Positions 36,949 through 45,635 of a stretch of DNA of 64,000 nucleotides are shown in pieces. Position 1 is the first letter of the stretch, and every line of letters starts with the position of its first letter. The stretch is from Streptomyces sp. Ag109_O5-1 (GTDB lineage Bacteria > Actinomycetota > Actinomycetes > Streptomycetales > Streptomycetaceae). The notes under the pieces were generated by a model. The model saw only the letters and a list, made by a program, of their open reading frames with translations. It made no database searches and had not been told where the DNA came from. The stretch is from assembly GCF_003814875.1 (NCBI RefSeq), contig NZ_RKQF01000001.1:5890001-5954000 (forward strand), in the 5' to 3' direction. The position numbers were made by a program, and so were the translations under genes.

Positions 36949-37665
36949 ATGCGCGTCAAGAAGATGCCCGCCCTCGCCCTCATCGTCGCTGCTGCCGGCC
37001 TCTCGCTGACCGCGTGCGGCAGCAGCGACGGATCGAGCGCTTCCGCCAATGCCAACGCGTCCACCACCGCTAGCAGCTCCACCACCGGCGGCACCTCCAC
37101 CGGCGGCCAGGGCTCGACCTCAGGTTCCTCCTCGTCCGGCTCCAGCGGCTCCAGCGGCTCCAGCGGCTCCAGCGGCTCCAGCGGCTCCAGCGGCTCCAGC
37201 AAGGGCAGCGTACTCTCCGCCAAGACCCAGTCCTCGACGTCGAGCTCCATGTGCAAGACCGACAATCTCGCCCTCAGCGCCACCGCCAGCGGGACCAAGG
37301 ACGAGATAGTCGTCAACCTGAAGAACACCGGTTCCAGCAAGTGCAGCATGCACGGCTTCCCGGGCGTTCAACTCGTGGGCCCCGATGGGCTGGGCGACAC
37401 CGGGCCGGACGCCGCCCGCACCGAAGCCCCCCCGTCCACCGTCACCATCGGACCCGGCGAGGAGACCCGCTTCCTGCTCCGCTACATCCCGGACACCAGC
37501 GGCTCCGGCAAGAAGTACACCCGGCTCTTGGTCACCCCGCCCAACGAGAGGGTCGGGGAGATCGTGAATCTCAACAAGCTGGCCTTCACCATCTCCGCCT
37601 CCAGCGGCAATGCTCCGGACGTCTACGTCGACCCGGTCGGCTACCACGTCGGCTCCGGCAAATAG
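36949..37665 (+). CDS. DUF4232-type lipoprotein with a Ser/Gly repeat spacer
   Basis: A 238-residue lipoprotein. The signal peptide ends in the lipobox LTAC (Cys23). A low-complexity spacer of Ser, Gly and Thr follows (about residues 24-98), containing perfect tandem repeats of SSG encoded by a 9-base unit at 37141-37200. The C-terminal domain (about 100-238: NLALSATASGTKDEIVVNLK, then CSMHGFPGVQLVGPDG and TVTIGPGEETRFLLRY) matches the DUF4232 fold of exported actinobacterial proteins. Two Cys residues could form a disulfide. It is anchored outside the membrane, with the spacer holding the domain away from it. Function is unknown. The ATG at 36949 has CAGGAG upstream. Confidence 0.85.
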   Translation: MRVKKMPALALIVAAAGLSLTACGSSDGSSASANANASTTASSSTTGGTSTGGQGSTSGSSSSGSSGSSGSSGSSGSSGSSGSSKGSVLSAKTQSSTSSSMCKTDNLALSATASGTKDEIVVNLKNTGSSKCSMHGFPGVQLVGPDGLGDTGPDAARTEAPPSTVTIGPGEETRFLLRYIPDTSGSGKKYTRLLVTPPNERVGEIVNLNKLAFTISASSGNAPDVYVDPVGYHVGSGK

Positions 37666-37825
37666 GCCCAGCAGCCACATACAAAGGCGTACCTGCCGGC
37701 CGGCCTGTGCCGTGCTGTTGGGGATCGTCTGAGCGCGTCGTGCGGACGCCAACCTGTCCATGCGCGAAAGCGCCGGGCAGGCCCTGGCGCGTATGACCGC
37801 CCCCACTGAAAGTCGGCGCTTCCGC

Positions 37826-38629
37826 TCAGCCGAACGCAGCCAGGGAGACCGGCTGCCACTGGCGCCAGGTGCTCAGACGTTCCTTGTAGAGACCAGCGAC
37901 ATCGGTGAAGGACTTGCCGAGGAAGATCCTCAGCGGGGGTTCGTCCGCATCGACGATCCGAAGAATCGCGTCGCGGGTCGCGCGCGGGTCGCCCACCTCG
38001 AAATCCTGCGCAGTGGCCGCATGGACTTCGGTGTAGTCCGGGTGCCGCTCGCTGTGCCGTGCCCCGCGAGCCAGCCAGTCGGTGGCATAGGGGCCGGGCT
38101 CGACGTTGGTGATGTGGATGCCGAAAGCCGCCACTTCCTGCGCCAGGGACTCCGACAGCCCCTCAAGTGCCCATTTGGAGGCGTGGTACGCGCCGATGCC
38201 GGGGAATGCACGTACGCCTCCCTCGCTGGTCACCTGCAGGATCCTTCCCGAGCGTTGCGACCGCATGAAGGGCAGCACGGCCTGCGTGACCCACATCGCG
38301 CCGAAGAAGTTGGTCTCCATCTGAGCCCGGAGGTCGTCCTCGTTCACCTCCTCGACCATGCCGAAATGCCCGTAGCCGGCGTTGTTGACCGCGATATCCA
38401 GCGAACCGAAATGCGCATGGGCGAGCTGCACCGCCTCATGCACCGCGGCGCGGTCGGTGACGTCGAGCCGGACCGGCAGTACCGCGTCCCCGTACCGCTC
38501 GGCCAACGGGGTCAGCAGGCTGATGTCCCGAGCCGTCGCCGCGACGTGATCGCCGCGTTCGAGCGCCGCTTCTGCCCACTCGCGGCCGAACCCCCTCGAA
38601 CTGCCCGTGATGAACCAGGTCTTCGCCAT
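37826..38629 (-). CDS. Short-chain dehydrogenase/reductase
   Basis: A 267-residue classical SDR. It has the NAD(P)-binding TGSSRGFGRE motif near the N-terminus, NNAGYG, the catalytic Ser-Tyr-Lys (VTSEGG, YHASKWALEGLSE) and EPGPYATDW near the cofactor. The Arg residues after the glycine motif favour NADPH. The substrate is unknown. The ATG at 38629 was chosen because upstream codons look non-coding. It is divergent from a LysR regulator whose start lies 140 bases away, so that regulator probably controls it. Confidence 0.9.
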   Translation of the reverse strand: MAKTWFITGSSRGFGREWAEAALERGDHVAATARDISLLTPLAERYGDAVLPVRLDVTDRAAVHEAVQLAHAHFGSLDIAVNNAGYGHFGMVEEVNEDDLRAQMETNFFGAMWVTQAVLPFMRSQRSGRILQVTSEGGVRAFPGIGAYHASKWALEGLSESLAQEVAAFGIHITNVEPGPYATDWLARGARHSERHPDYTEVHAATAQDFEVGDPRATRDAILRIVDADEPPLRIFLGKSFTDVAGLYKERLSTWRQWQPVSLAAFG

Positions 38630-38768
38630 GACTGGTGCTCCCCTTGCATGAATTGCTGTGCGTGAATTGCTTGCTGTTGCTCCTCCATCGTGCTGCCGAT
38701 ACAGGTATTCCACCAGCGAAGGTCTTTCATGGAAGACATGCGGTTTTGGAATGTGTCAGGATGACGGC

Positions 38769-39677
38769 ATGGCCGACTTCACCCTCACCGGTCTCCGCGT
38801 CGTCCAGGCAGTGGTCGACACCGGATCGTTCACCGCTGCGGCCGACGCACTCGGATACACGCAGTCGGCGGTGTCACGTCAGGTGGCGGCGATGGAAGCC
38901 GCCGCGGGCGCAGCGCTGTTCGTCCGGGGCGCCCGCGGGGTCGCTCCTTCCCCCGCGGGCATGATGCTCGCCCGCCGAGCCGCGACGGCCCTCAACGAGA
39001 TCGACGCCGTCAGCACAGACCTCGCCGGACTGCAGGACCACGTCACCGGACGAGTCGCCATCGCGGCGTTCCCCTCGGCCGCCGCCGTGCTCGTCCCCAG
39101 GACTTTGGCCCGCCTGGGAAACGACCACCCGGGTCTGATCGTCGAGTTCGGCGAGGCGTCCTCGCCCACGCAGCTTCGCCAGCTCCGCGCTCACCGCATC
39201 GACATCGCGGTGATCGGCGTGGGACCGGACCTGCCCGCCTACGATTTCGAGGGACTGCGCCGCGACCTGCTCCTCGACGGCGGCCTTCTGCTCGCCGTCC
39301 CTGCCGACCACCGGTTCGCCGGCCGCGGAACCATCCCGGTGACCGAGCTGAGGGACGAACCCTGGATCGTCGGCAAGGGCCTGCGTGACGATCCCCAGTT
39401 CGGCGCCTGGCCGACCCTCGACCATCCGCGGATCGCCTACGCCGCCCGCGAATGGCCCACTCGCTTCGGCCTTGTCGCCACCGGTCTCGGCATCGCCGTA
39501 CTCCCCGAAGTGGCGGCCGCCGCGATCCCCGCCGGCGTCCGCACGGTCCGCGTCGACGACCCTGCCTGGCTCGGCCGAGCCGTCGTCGCCGTCACGGTCC
39601 GCGACCGCTCTCCCGAAGTGACGGCCACCGTGGGGGCACTGCGCCACGAGGCGGCACAGCTTCGTGCGGCGCCATGA
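38769..39677 (+). CDS. LysR-family transcriptional regulator
   Basis: A 302-residue LysR protein with an N-terminal helix-turn-helix (VQAVVDTGSFTAAADALGYT, then QSAVSRQVAAMEAA) and a C-terminal substrate-binding domain. The frame is open further upstream, but the ATG at 38769 has AGGATGA upstream and gives the normal family length. It is divergent from the SDR gene and is likely its regulator. It belongs to a different subgroup from the LysR protein at 14811-15716. Confidence 0.88.
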   Translation: MADFTLTGLRVVQAVVDTGSFTAAADALGYTQSAVSRQVAAMEAAAGAALFVRGARGVAPSPAGMMLARRAATALNEIDAVSTDLAGLQDHVTGRVAIAAFPSAAAVLVPRTLARLGNDHPGLIVEFGEASSPTQLRQLRAHRIDIAVIGVGPDLPAYDFEGLRRDLLLDGGLLLAVPADHRFAGRGTIPVTELRDEPWIVGKGLRDDPQFGAWPTLDHPRIAYAAREWPTRFGLVATGLGIAVLPEVAAAAIPAGVRTVRVDDPAWLGRAVVAVTVRDRSPEVTATVGALRHEAAQLRAAP

Positions 39678-39782
39678 CGTTCACTCCTCATGGGAGTGAG
39701 CGGTCTTGTGCCGCAGGTGTCTGTCCAGGGTGGCAAACATGTCCGTGCTGTAGTACGGGTCCTGTCGGTACATTGCCCGTAA

Positions 39783-40211
39783 AGCCGAGGCTCCTTGACC
39801 TCCAGGCCCAGCGGCGCGAACCACCGACGCGCGCGGCGCTCCGCGTAGCGGCGCGAGGTACCGCCGAGCGTCAGCGGGAGCGCCACGTTCTCCACCGCCG
39901 GCGGTTCGGGCAGCAACTGCCCGAACTGGAAGACGAAGCCGAAGCGGGTACGGCGCAGCTCGCTGCGGTCCGGCTCGCGCAACTGGTCGATGCGCTCGCC
40001 GTTCAGCAGCACCTGGCCGCTGTCCGGGCGCTCGATGTTCGCCAGGCAGTGCAGCAAGGTCGACTTGCCGGACCCGGAGGGGCCCATCACGGCCAGCGAC
40101 TCGCCCGTTCGCACGGCGATGTCCACGCCGTCGAGTGCGGGTGGACCCGAAGGACTTGGACAGTCCGATGCCGCTCAACACGTGCGGCTGAGAGGAGGTG
40201 TTGTTGGCCAT
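39783..40211 (-). pseudogene. Truncated, frameshifted ABC transporter ATPase
   Basis: From the ATG at 40211 the frame gives NTSSQPHVLSGIGLSKSFGS. Around 40150 it shifts, and the next frame continues ALDGVDIAVRTGESLAVMGP, then SGSGKSTLLHCLA (Walker A) and FVFQFGQLLPEPPAVENVAL (Q-loop). After GLEVKEPRL near 39783 the sequence is lost, so the ABC signature, Walker B and H-loop are missing. This is the MacB/LolD-type subfamily. An unrelated tail (TDMFATLDRHLRHKTAHSHE) occupies the space before the LysR gene. No permease gene is near. It cannot work as an ATPase. Confidence 0.8.
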
Positions 40212-40329
40212 GTGCCCCAACATCCGTTCTGCGGCTGCCCTTCACCTCGGCCGGCCGGCCGGTTCGGAGCCACCGCGTCGTCCTTTTGGCCGAGGCTGCA
40301 CGGCGGGGACGCCGCCTACGCTGCGGGAT

Positions 40330-40644
40330 GTGCGAGACGCGAGAGACACAGACGATCACACCCGGGATTCCCCGCTGCCCCACCGCACCGCCCTCACCGC
40401 ACTGGGGGTGGTCATGGCGCTCTTGTGGGTGGTCTACGTGTCCGGCGTCGCGGCCGACGCCGGACTCGAAGGCGGCAGCGCATGGTGGGGGCTGGACCCG
40501 GGCCTCGCGGCGGCCCTCGCGCTGCTGCTGCCCGACAGACATCTCGCGTCGGCCTGGGACGCGGGCGCCGCGGTGCTCCACTGGACGGTGACACTGGCCC
40601 TCTTCACGTCCGTGAAGCCGTGGAAGTCCGGGTGGACACCATGA
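40330..40644 (+). CDS. Small membrane protein of unknown function
   Basis: About 104 residues from the GTG at 40330, with two to three hydrophobic segments (ALTALGVVMALLWVVYVSGV, LDPGLAAALALLLP, and VLHWTVTLALFTSV). A charged N-terminus (DARDTDDHTRD) precedes the first. I know no family. An alternative start is the ATG at 40414, which would leave two segments. It is divergent from the decayed ABC ATPase. It may be a small integral protein of the inner membrane. Confidence 0.55.
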   Translation: MRDARDTDDHTRDSPLPHRTALTALGVVMALLWVVYVSGVAADAGLEGGSAWWGLDPGLAAALALLLPDRHLASAWDAGAAVLHWTVTLALFTSVKPWKSGWTP

Positions 40645-40888
40645 GGCCCCCAGTCGCCGCCAGCGGCATGGGGGCCTCCGCGCGTTCCCGCCCGGTACGG
40701 GATGTGCAGCTCCCGGCCCGCAGCATGGCCACGCTGACCTGGGTAGGCCGTGTAGACGGCGACCTGGGTTCGGACATCCGGGTCAGCCGGCGGTCTTGAG
40801 GTGCCGGCAGGTCACATCCGATGCCCCGTCATATGCCGCTGACGCCAACTCCACCTGCGATGTCCGGGCTGCTTCGGTTCGATGCGGC

Positions 40889-41779
40889 TCAGCGTCCCGC
40901 TGCCGCGTAGGCCGATCCGATCTCGTTCGGTGTGCCGCCGGGCTGGTACAGGCCCGTCGCTCCGGACTGGGTCGCCGGGAGTGTGAACCAGGCGTAGCGC
41001 TGGACGTACGGCAGGCTCTGCAGCATCGTGGTGGAGGCCGTGACGAAGGCGGCCTGCTGCTGGGTGGTCGGGTACGCCGGGCCGGGGCCGTAGTTGTGCA
41101 AAGCGTACTCGGTGAGCCAGATGGGCAGTTGGTAGCGCAGATGGATGGCCTGCAGGTAATTCTGCAGCTGGTTGACCGCGTCAGGGGTGGTGAAGTCCCC
41201 GCCGTACCAGTGGACGGAGATGAAGTCCACCCGGTAGCCGAGGCTGCGTGCGCCCTGCATGAACTGGTCCAGCCAACTGCCGGAGATGTCGGCGTTCTTG
41301 GCGACGGCCGGGCTGCCCAGGGCAAGCCCGGTGGCCATCAGCCTCGGCCACAGGCTGAGGGCCTCCTGCGGCGACATGTTGGATTGGCCCGCCTGGTCGG
41401 GTTCGTTGAAACCGAGCAGGCTGCTGCTGCCCTGGCTCTTGGCCTCGTCGAGGGAGCCGTCGAAGACTGCCGAGGATCCCGAGATCATCGGGACGAAATC
41501 CACGCCGCACGGGCTGGTGATACTGGGGTGGTCGGCACCCCAGTTGTAGTACCAGGAGACACCGGAATCCGCGAGCGCCGGGGTGACCCCGTCGAAGCTC
41601 CAGGTGGAGACCCCCTTCTTGGCCACCGTAGTCGGACAGGCCGATGGTGACGGGGAGTTGAGGGCCGACGCGTGCGAGGCGCCGGTGGAGGCGACCAGGC
41701 CGACGAAGGAGAGGGCCACTGTGGCCAGGCAGGCGGTCAGCCCCCGGCCAAGTCGGCGACAAGCATGCAGAGCAGGCAA
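40889..41779 (-). CDS. Secreted GH128-type glycoside hydrolase (Asl1-like)
   Basis: A 296-residue exported hydrolase. The signal peptide is MPALHACRRLGRGLTACLAT and the following hydrophobic run, cleaved near SHA. The mature enzyme has KKGVSTWSFDGV, SWYYNWGAD, FVPMISGS, the acid/base Glu in LLGFNEPDQ and the nucleophile Glu in PIWLTEYA. This matches the small TIM-barrel beta-1,3-glucanases of the GH128 / Asl1-like group, active on fungal wall glucan. The start is a TTG at 41779 preceded by GGGAG at the right distance. There is no binding module. Confidence 0.88.
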   Translation of the reverse strand: MPALHACRRLGRGLTACLATVALSFVGLVASTGASHASALNSPSPSACPTTVAKKGVSTWSFDGVTPALADSGVSWYYNWGADHPSITSPCGVDFVPMISGSSAVFDGSLDEAKSQGSSSLLGFNEPDQAGQSNMSPQEALSLWPRLMATGLALGSPAVAKNADISGSWLDQFMQGARSLGYRVDFISVHWYGGDFTTPDAVNQLQNYLQAIHLRYQLPIWLTEYALHNYGPGPAYPTTQQQAAFVTASTTMLQSLPYVQRYAWFTLPATQSGATGLYQPGGTPNEIGSAYAAAGR

Positions 41780-42181
41780 AACGAACTCCCTTGTTCACTG
41801 ATGGGGCTCACCAAGCCGCGTCCGAATCATCTGCGGTGGACGGGACACGGGGTAGACGTGGGCAGGCAGACCCGTTGGCGAAGCCTGCCGAATGCTGGGA
41901 CTGACAATCTGCGGCGAAACAGCCTTCCCTTGATGGTTCTGCTTCGGCGATCACTCTGAAGGGCATGCCAGAGTCCGATCAAGTCCCCGTTCGTTCTGTG
42001 AAGTTGAGCGGGACGGGGGGCTTCGCCCGGTCACCGCGCTGGACGACAGCCCGCGTCGCCTCGGCGACGACCACGTCGATCTCTACTATCCACGGGGGGC
42101 GGTTGGGCACCAGCGGGACTCCCTGTGATCCGGTCCTGAAGCGCAGCGCGACCTTCAGGCCAAGGCTCCGCGGTGGGCGGT
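41780..42181. other. Intergenic region between GH128 and EamA genes
   Basis: About 400 bases without a supported gene. It should hold the promoter of the leftward GH128 gene. I saw no terminator or clear dyad. Confidence 0.4.
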
Positions 42182-43393
42182 CTACCGCCGCCGACCGTGG
42201 TCCGCCACTGCCTCAGCGGGACGGTCGAGGTTCGTCTCCTCTTCCCCCATGCGCGGCATGCGCAAGATCAGGGTGTCGAACGCCCCTGCACCGTGGTAGG
42301 TGGTGAGGGTGACCGTCGGGCTCTCGTCCCCTGCGTACCTTGCCCAGTCCACTCTGGGGTCCTGTCTGGCGAAATCCGGGAACGTCGGGTGCCGCGGTGC
42401 GGGCGGAGGCTGGGGTGGGCCGGGGGCGTAGGCCGGGTACGGCGGTATTCCTGCACTGAGGTGTCTGCCCTGCTGGGCCGTGGCTTGTTCCGCGACGCCG
42501 CTCGTGACCACGATCGTGACGCCTACGATGATCAACAGGAGTCCGGGCACGGCCGCGGGCTGGATGCCCTGCCCCATGAACCACCACGCGGCGAGCGCCG
42601 CCACGGGGGTCTCCAGCAGGAGCAGGACGCTCATCGTCGTCGCCGATGTCCTGCCGAGGGCGAAGTTCAGTGAGCCGAGTCCCAGGATCTGGGGAAGGAT
42701 GAGCAGCCCGAGCAGCGACAGTTGCGTGGATCTGTCGAAGCCCGTCAGCGGGATGTGGGCCAGCCGGCAGACGGCAAGGAGTTCCACACCGCAGACCAAC
42801 GAGGTGAACGTCGAATACAGCGGTGTGCTCACATCCGCGCGCGACCGTTCGCTCAGCGCGGTGTACCCGGCCTGGGCGATGGCCCCGACGAGGGCAAGCA
42901 GGTCCCCTAGCAGTGCTGTACCGCCGGACCTGATGTCGAGACCGCCCGCAGCGGCCGCTCCGAGCACGGCGAGCGCGAGACCCGCCCAGGTCCGGCGGGG
43001 CGTCCGGACGCCCTGGCCCGCGGCGATGAGTGCCTGCCAGACGGGCTGGGTGGCGACGAGTGCCGTGGACATGGCGACCGAGGTCAGTCGGGTGCTCGAC
43101 ATGAAGGCCGCGAAGTGGAGGGCGAGTGCCGTGGCCGCGAGGAAGCCGAAGACCAGCGGCCGCCACTGCTCCCGGCGCAGGATGCCGCGCTCGCCCCGAG
43201 CGACGCGCACCACCTCGCGACGGCGCAGTAACAGCAGGAGAGGCCCGAGCACGGCGAAGCCCAGGCAGTTGCGCCAGAAGGCCATGGCGAGCGGCGAGGC
43301 GGAGGCGGCGGCGGTGAGCGGGGCGGTGGCCGAGACGGAGACCACGGTGACCGCCATCGCCGCCATGGACAGCGGATCGAGCCTGGACTTCAC
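42182..43393 (-). CDS. EamA-family transporter (DMT superfamily exporter)
   Basis: A 403-residue membrane protein with about ten hydrophobic helices in two EamA repeats (SMAAMAVTVVSVSATAPLTA through LAVLGAAAAGGLDI, then LLGDLLALVGAIAQAGYTAL through VPGLLLIIVGVTIVVTSG). The C-terminal 85 residues form a Pro-rich and charged cytoplasmic tail of unknown function that is not part of the EamA fold. Exporters of this family move amino acids, sugars or drugs. The GTG at 43393 was chosen because the sequence becomes membrane-protein-like there; upstream codons are Pro/Arg-rich and non-coding. No clear partner is beside it. Confidence 0.85.
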   Translation of the reverse strand: MKSRLDPLSMAAMAVTVVSVSATAPLTAAASASPLAMAFWRNCLGFAVLGPLLLLLRRREVVRVARGERGILRREQWRPLVFGFLAATALALHFAAFMSSTRLTSVAMSTALVATQPVWQALIAAGQGVRTPRRTWAGLALAVLGAAAAGGLDIRSGGTALLGDLLALVGAIAQAGYTALSERSRADVSTPLYSTFTSLVCGVELLAVCRLAHIPLTGFDRSTQLSLLGLLILPQILGLGSLNFALGRTSATTMSVLLLLETPVAALAAWWFMGQGIQPAAVPGLLLIIVGVTIVVTSGVAEQATAQQGRHLSAGIPPYPAYAPGPPQPPPAPRHPTFPDFARQDPRVDWARYAGDESPTVTLTTYHGAGAFDTLILRMPRMGEEETNLDRPAEAVADHGRRR

Positions 43394-43719
43394 GCGTTCG
43401 TACCGCCGTCCGCGGTATGTCCGATATTGGTCACTGGGCACGCGGTTTCTGGGAAGTGGGGGCGCCGGTTCAGGACTTCGCCGGCGGAAGTGAGACTGTT
43501 CGGCGCCGACGTGTCCTCGTCGATCAGGCAGGCTGCAGGCGCCAGGAGCACAGCAAGGAGTGTGAAGCCGGGGTTGCCGGGCGGCCCGGCGGGGAGAGTC
43601 CCACCGGCCGAACAGCCCCCCGGGTGTCGTGGCCCACGGGCATGGTGGGCACGGCTGCCGCCACCACGCGGTGGCGACAGCCGCTGAGTCTCTTCGGGGC
43701 ATCAGCCGCCCGAAGTCCC
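43394..43719. other. Intergenic region between EamA and Ohr genes
   Basis: About 325 bases with no supported gene on either strand. It contains the promoter of the leftward EamA gene and the end of the Ohr gene. Confidence 0.4.
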
Positions 43720-44145
43720 CTACTGGACCGTGGCCGTGAGGGTCACCTCGATGTTCCCCCGGGTGGCGTTGGAGTACGGGCACACTTCATGAGTGGCCTT
43801 CATCAACTGGTCGGCGGTGGACTGCTCCAGGCCCGGCAGGTGCGCGGTCAGCGACACGGCCAGGGTGAAACCGCCGGCCTCCCGTGCCAGCAGACTCACC
43901 TTCGACTGCACGGTCGAGGCCGACAGTTCGACCCCCTGCCCGCGCGCGATCAGGCGCAGTCCGTTGTGGAAGCAGGCGGCGTATCCGGCGGCGAAGAGCT
44001 GCTCCGGGTTGGTCCTGTCGCCGCCGGGGCCGCCCATCTCCTTCGGGACCGCCAGGACTTCGTCCAGGACGCCGTCGAGGGACCGGACTTCGCCATTGCG
44101 ACCGTCACCGGTCGACAGGGCCTCGGTGGTGTACAGCGCAGACAT
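43720..44145 (-). CDS. Organic hydroperoxide resistance protein (Ohr/OsmC family)
   Basis: A 141-residue peroxidase. The two redox Cys residues are Cys58 (GYAACFHNGL) and Cys122 (HEVCPYSNATRGN), with the flanking sequences typical of Ohr rather than OsmC. A Glu near residue 48 (NPEQLF) matches the family too. It reduces organic hydroperoxides in the cytosol, recycled by lipoylated partners in other bacteria. The ATG at 44145 has AAGGGA upstream. It is divergent from an XRE regulator gene; no OhrR (MarR) gene is adjacent, so the XRE protein could be its regulator. Confidence 0.93.
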   Translation of the reverse strand: MSALYTTEALSTGDGRNGEVRSLDGVLDEVLAVPKEMGGPGGDRTNPEQLFAAGYAACFHNGLRLIARGQGVELSASTVQSKVSLLAREAGGFTLAVSLTAHLPGLEQSTADQLMKATHEVCPYSNATRGNIEVTLTATVQ

Positions 44146-44446
44146 GTTGTTTCCCTTTCGTGAGACGCGGTCCGGCCGGTACGCCGGACATCGCGTCCGG
44201 GACGCGGTGGGCGGGGATGCCGTGGCCAAGTGAGTCGGGCCGAGCCGAAGCCGGGACCGCATGGACGGCGAAACCGCCGTACCGGGGTTCCGGGCCGGTG
44301 ACGCCGGTCGTCCACCCCCGCCCGTGTTCCGTTGCGGGGCGGACCTGCGTCCTGCTCGTGGCTCCGAGTGTGCTGGCGCTGGCTGCTCGCAGCCTGCCCC
44401 TGCCAGGGGCAGGCTGCCTGGCGTCCCGGTGATCGATACTCGGTGT

Positions 44447-45382
44447 ATGGACAAGAAGCCGCGGTTGGGGGAGTTCCTCAAGACCCGCCGGTCGCAGTTG
44501 CAGCCGGCGGACGTGGGACTCCCGGATTTCGGAGAACGCCGTCGCGTGCCGGGTCTGCGCCGCGACGAGCTGGCACAGCTCGCCGGGGTGGGACTGTCCT
44601 ACTACACGCGGCTGGAGCAGGGGCTCTCGCTCAACGCCTCACCGGAGGTGCTGGACGCGCTGGCTCGTGCCCTCGGGCTGGACGAGGTGGAGCGGGCCCA
44701 TCTGCACGACCTGGCCCGCGCCTCGCGCCGCACCGGTACCCGGCGCAGGCCCGCGCCGGAGCGGGCGGGCGACACGACCCAGCAGTTGCTCGGCGCGTTC
44801 GGCGACGCACCCGCGGTCGTGCTCGGGCGCCGCAGCGACGTACTGGCCTGGAACCGCACGGGACACGCCCTGTTCGCCGGGCATCTGGACCCGCACATCC
44901 CCGATCAGCCCGACCGGCGCCCGAATACGGCACGGCTGGTCTTCCTGGACGCACACACCCGGGACCTCTACGACGTGGACTGGCCGAAGAAGGCCAGGGA
45001 CGTGGTAGGAAAGCTGCGGCTCGCCGTCGGGCAGCATCCGGACGATCCTCGGCTGGCCGCGCTGATCGGTGAACTGGCCATGAAGAGCGCGGAGTTCAGC
45101 ACGATGTGGTCCGAACACCGGGTCAGGAAGTGGGACCTTGCGACGTACCGCATGCACCATCCGCTCGTAGGCCGCATGCAGCTCAACCTCCAGACCCTGA
45201 ACGTCCCGCAGGAGGAGGGCCAGCGCATAGTCGTGGCGACCGCCGACGCCGGCACCACGTCAGCGGCAGCGCTGTGCCTCCTCGCCCAGGCCGGTGTTCC
45301 GACTGCCCTTCCGGCCGCGGGGCAGGCGGGACGCACCGAGACTCCGGGATCCCCACGGGACGGGGCGGACAGCCGGAGCTAG
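44447..45382 (+). CDS. XRE-family regulator with MmyB-like ligand-binding domain
   Basis: A 311-residue regulator. The N-terminal XRE helix-turn-helix (about residues 6-80) reads LGEFLKTRRSQLQPADVGLP, RRVPGLRRDELAQLAGVGLS and YYTRLEQG. A MmyB-like domain follows (about 105-280: VLGRRSDVLAWNRTGHALFA, MKSAEFSTMWSEHRVRKW, HPLVGRMQLNLQTL). MmyB-type domains are thought to bind fatty acids or similar molecules. The ATG at 44447 fits the family start. It is divergent from ohr (starts 300 bases apart), so it may sense oxidised lipids and control the hydroperoxide reductase. A paralogue is at 45636-46541. Confidence 0.9.
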   Translation: MDKKPRLGEFLKTRRSQLQPADVGLPDFGERRRVPGLRRDELAQLAGVGLSYYTRLEQGLSLNASPEVLDALARALGLDEVERAHLHDLARASRRTGTRRRPAPERAGDTTQQLLGAFGDAPAVVLGRRSDVLAWNRTGHALFAGHLDPHIPDQPDRRPNTARLVFLDAHTRDLYDVDWPKKARDVVGKLRLAVGQHPDDPRLAALIGELAMKSAEFSTMWSEHRVRKWDLATYRMHHPLVGRMQLNLQTLNVPQEEGQRIVVATADAGTTSAAALCLLAQAGVPTALPAAGQAGRTETPGSPRDGADSRS

Positions 45383-45635
45383 GCGCCTCTTGCGGAAGCG
45401 ATGACCGCGCCGCGCCATCCAACGAGACCACCAGCACGCGCTTGGTAGCGGTCCTGGCCAGGTGCGTCCACGAGATGTCCGCCGACCGCTCGGACTGCCC
45501 GTCAGCGTTTACGACGGCTTGACTATGCCGTGCAGGGCCAGGTGGATCGCACGTTCGGCGGCGGCACGCGCCTCAGCCCTCGTGGTACCGGCATGGACTT
45601 CGCCGGTGAAAAGGGGAGGGGGTGCCGGGAGCCCG

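Noticed and set aside
37141-37200. Nine-base repeat array considered as a CRISPR or phase-variable element.
   Set aside because: It is in frame within a Ser/Gly spacer of a lipoprotein and encodes SSG repeats; there are no spacers between units.
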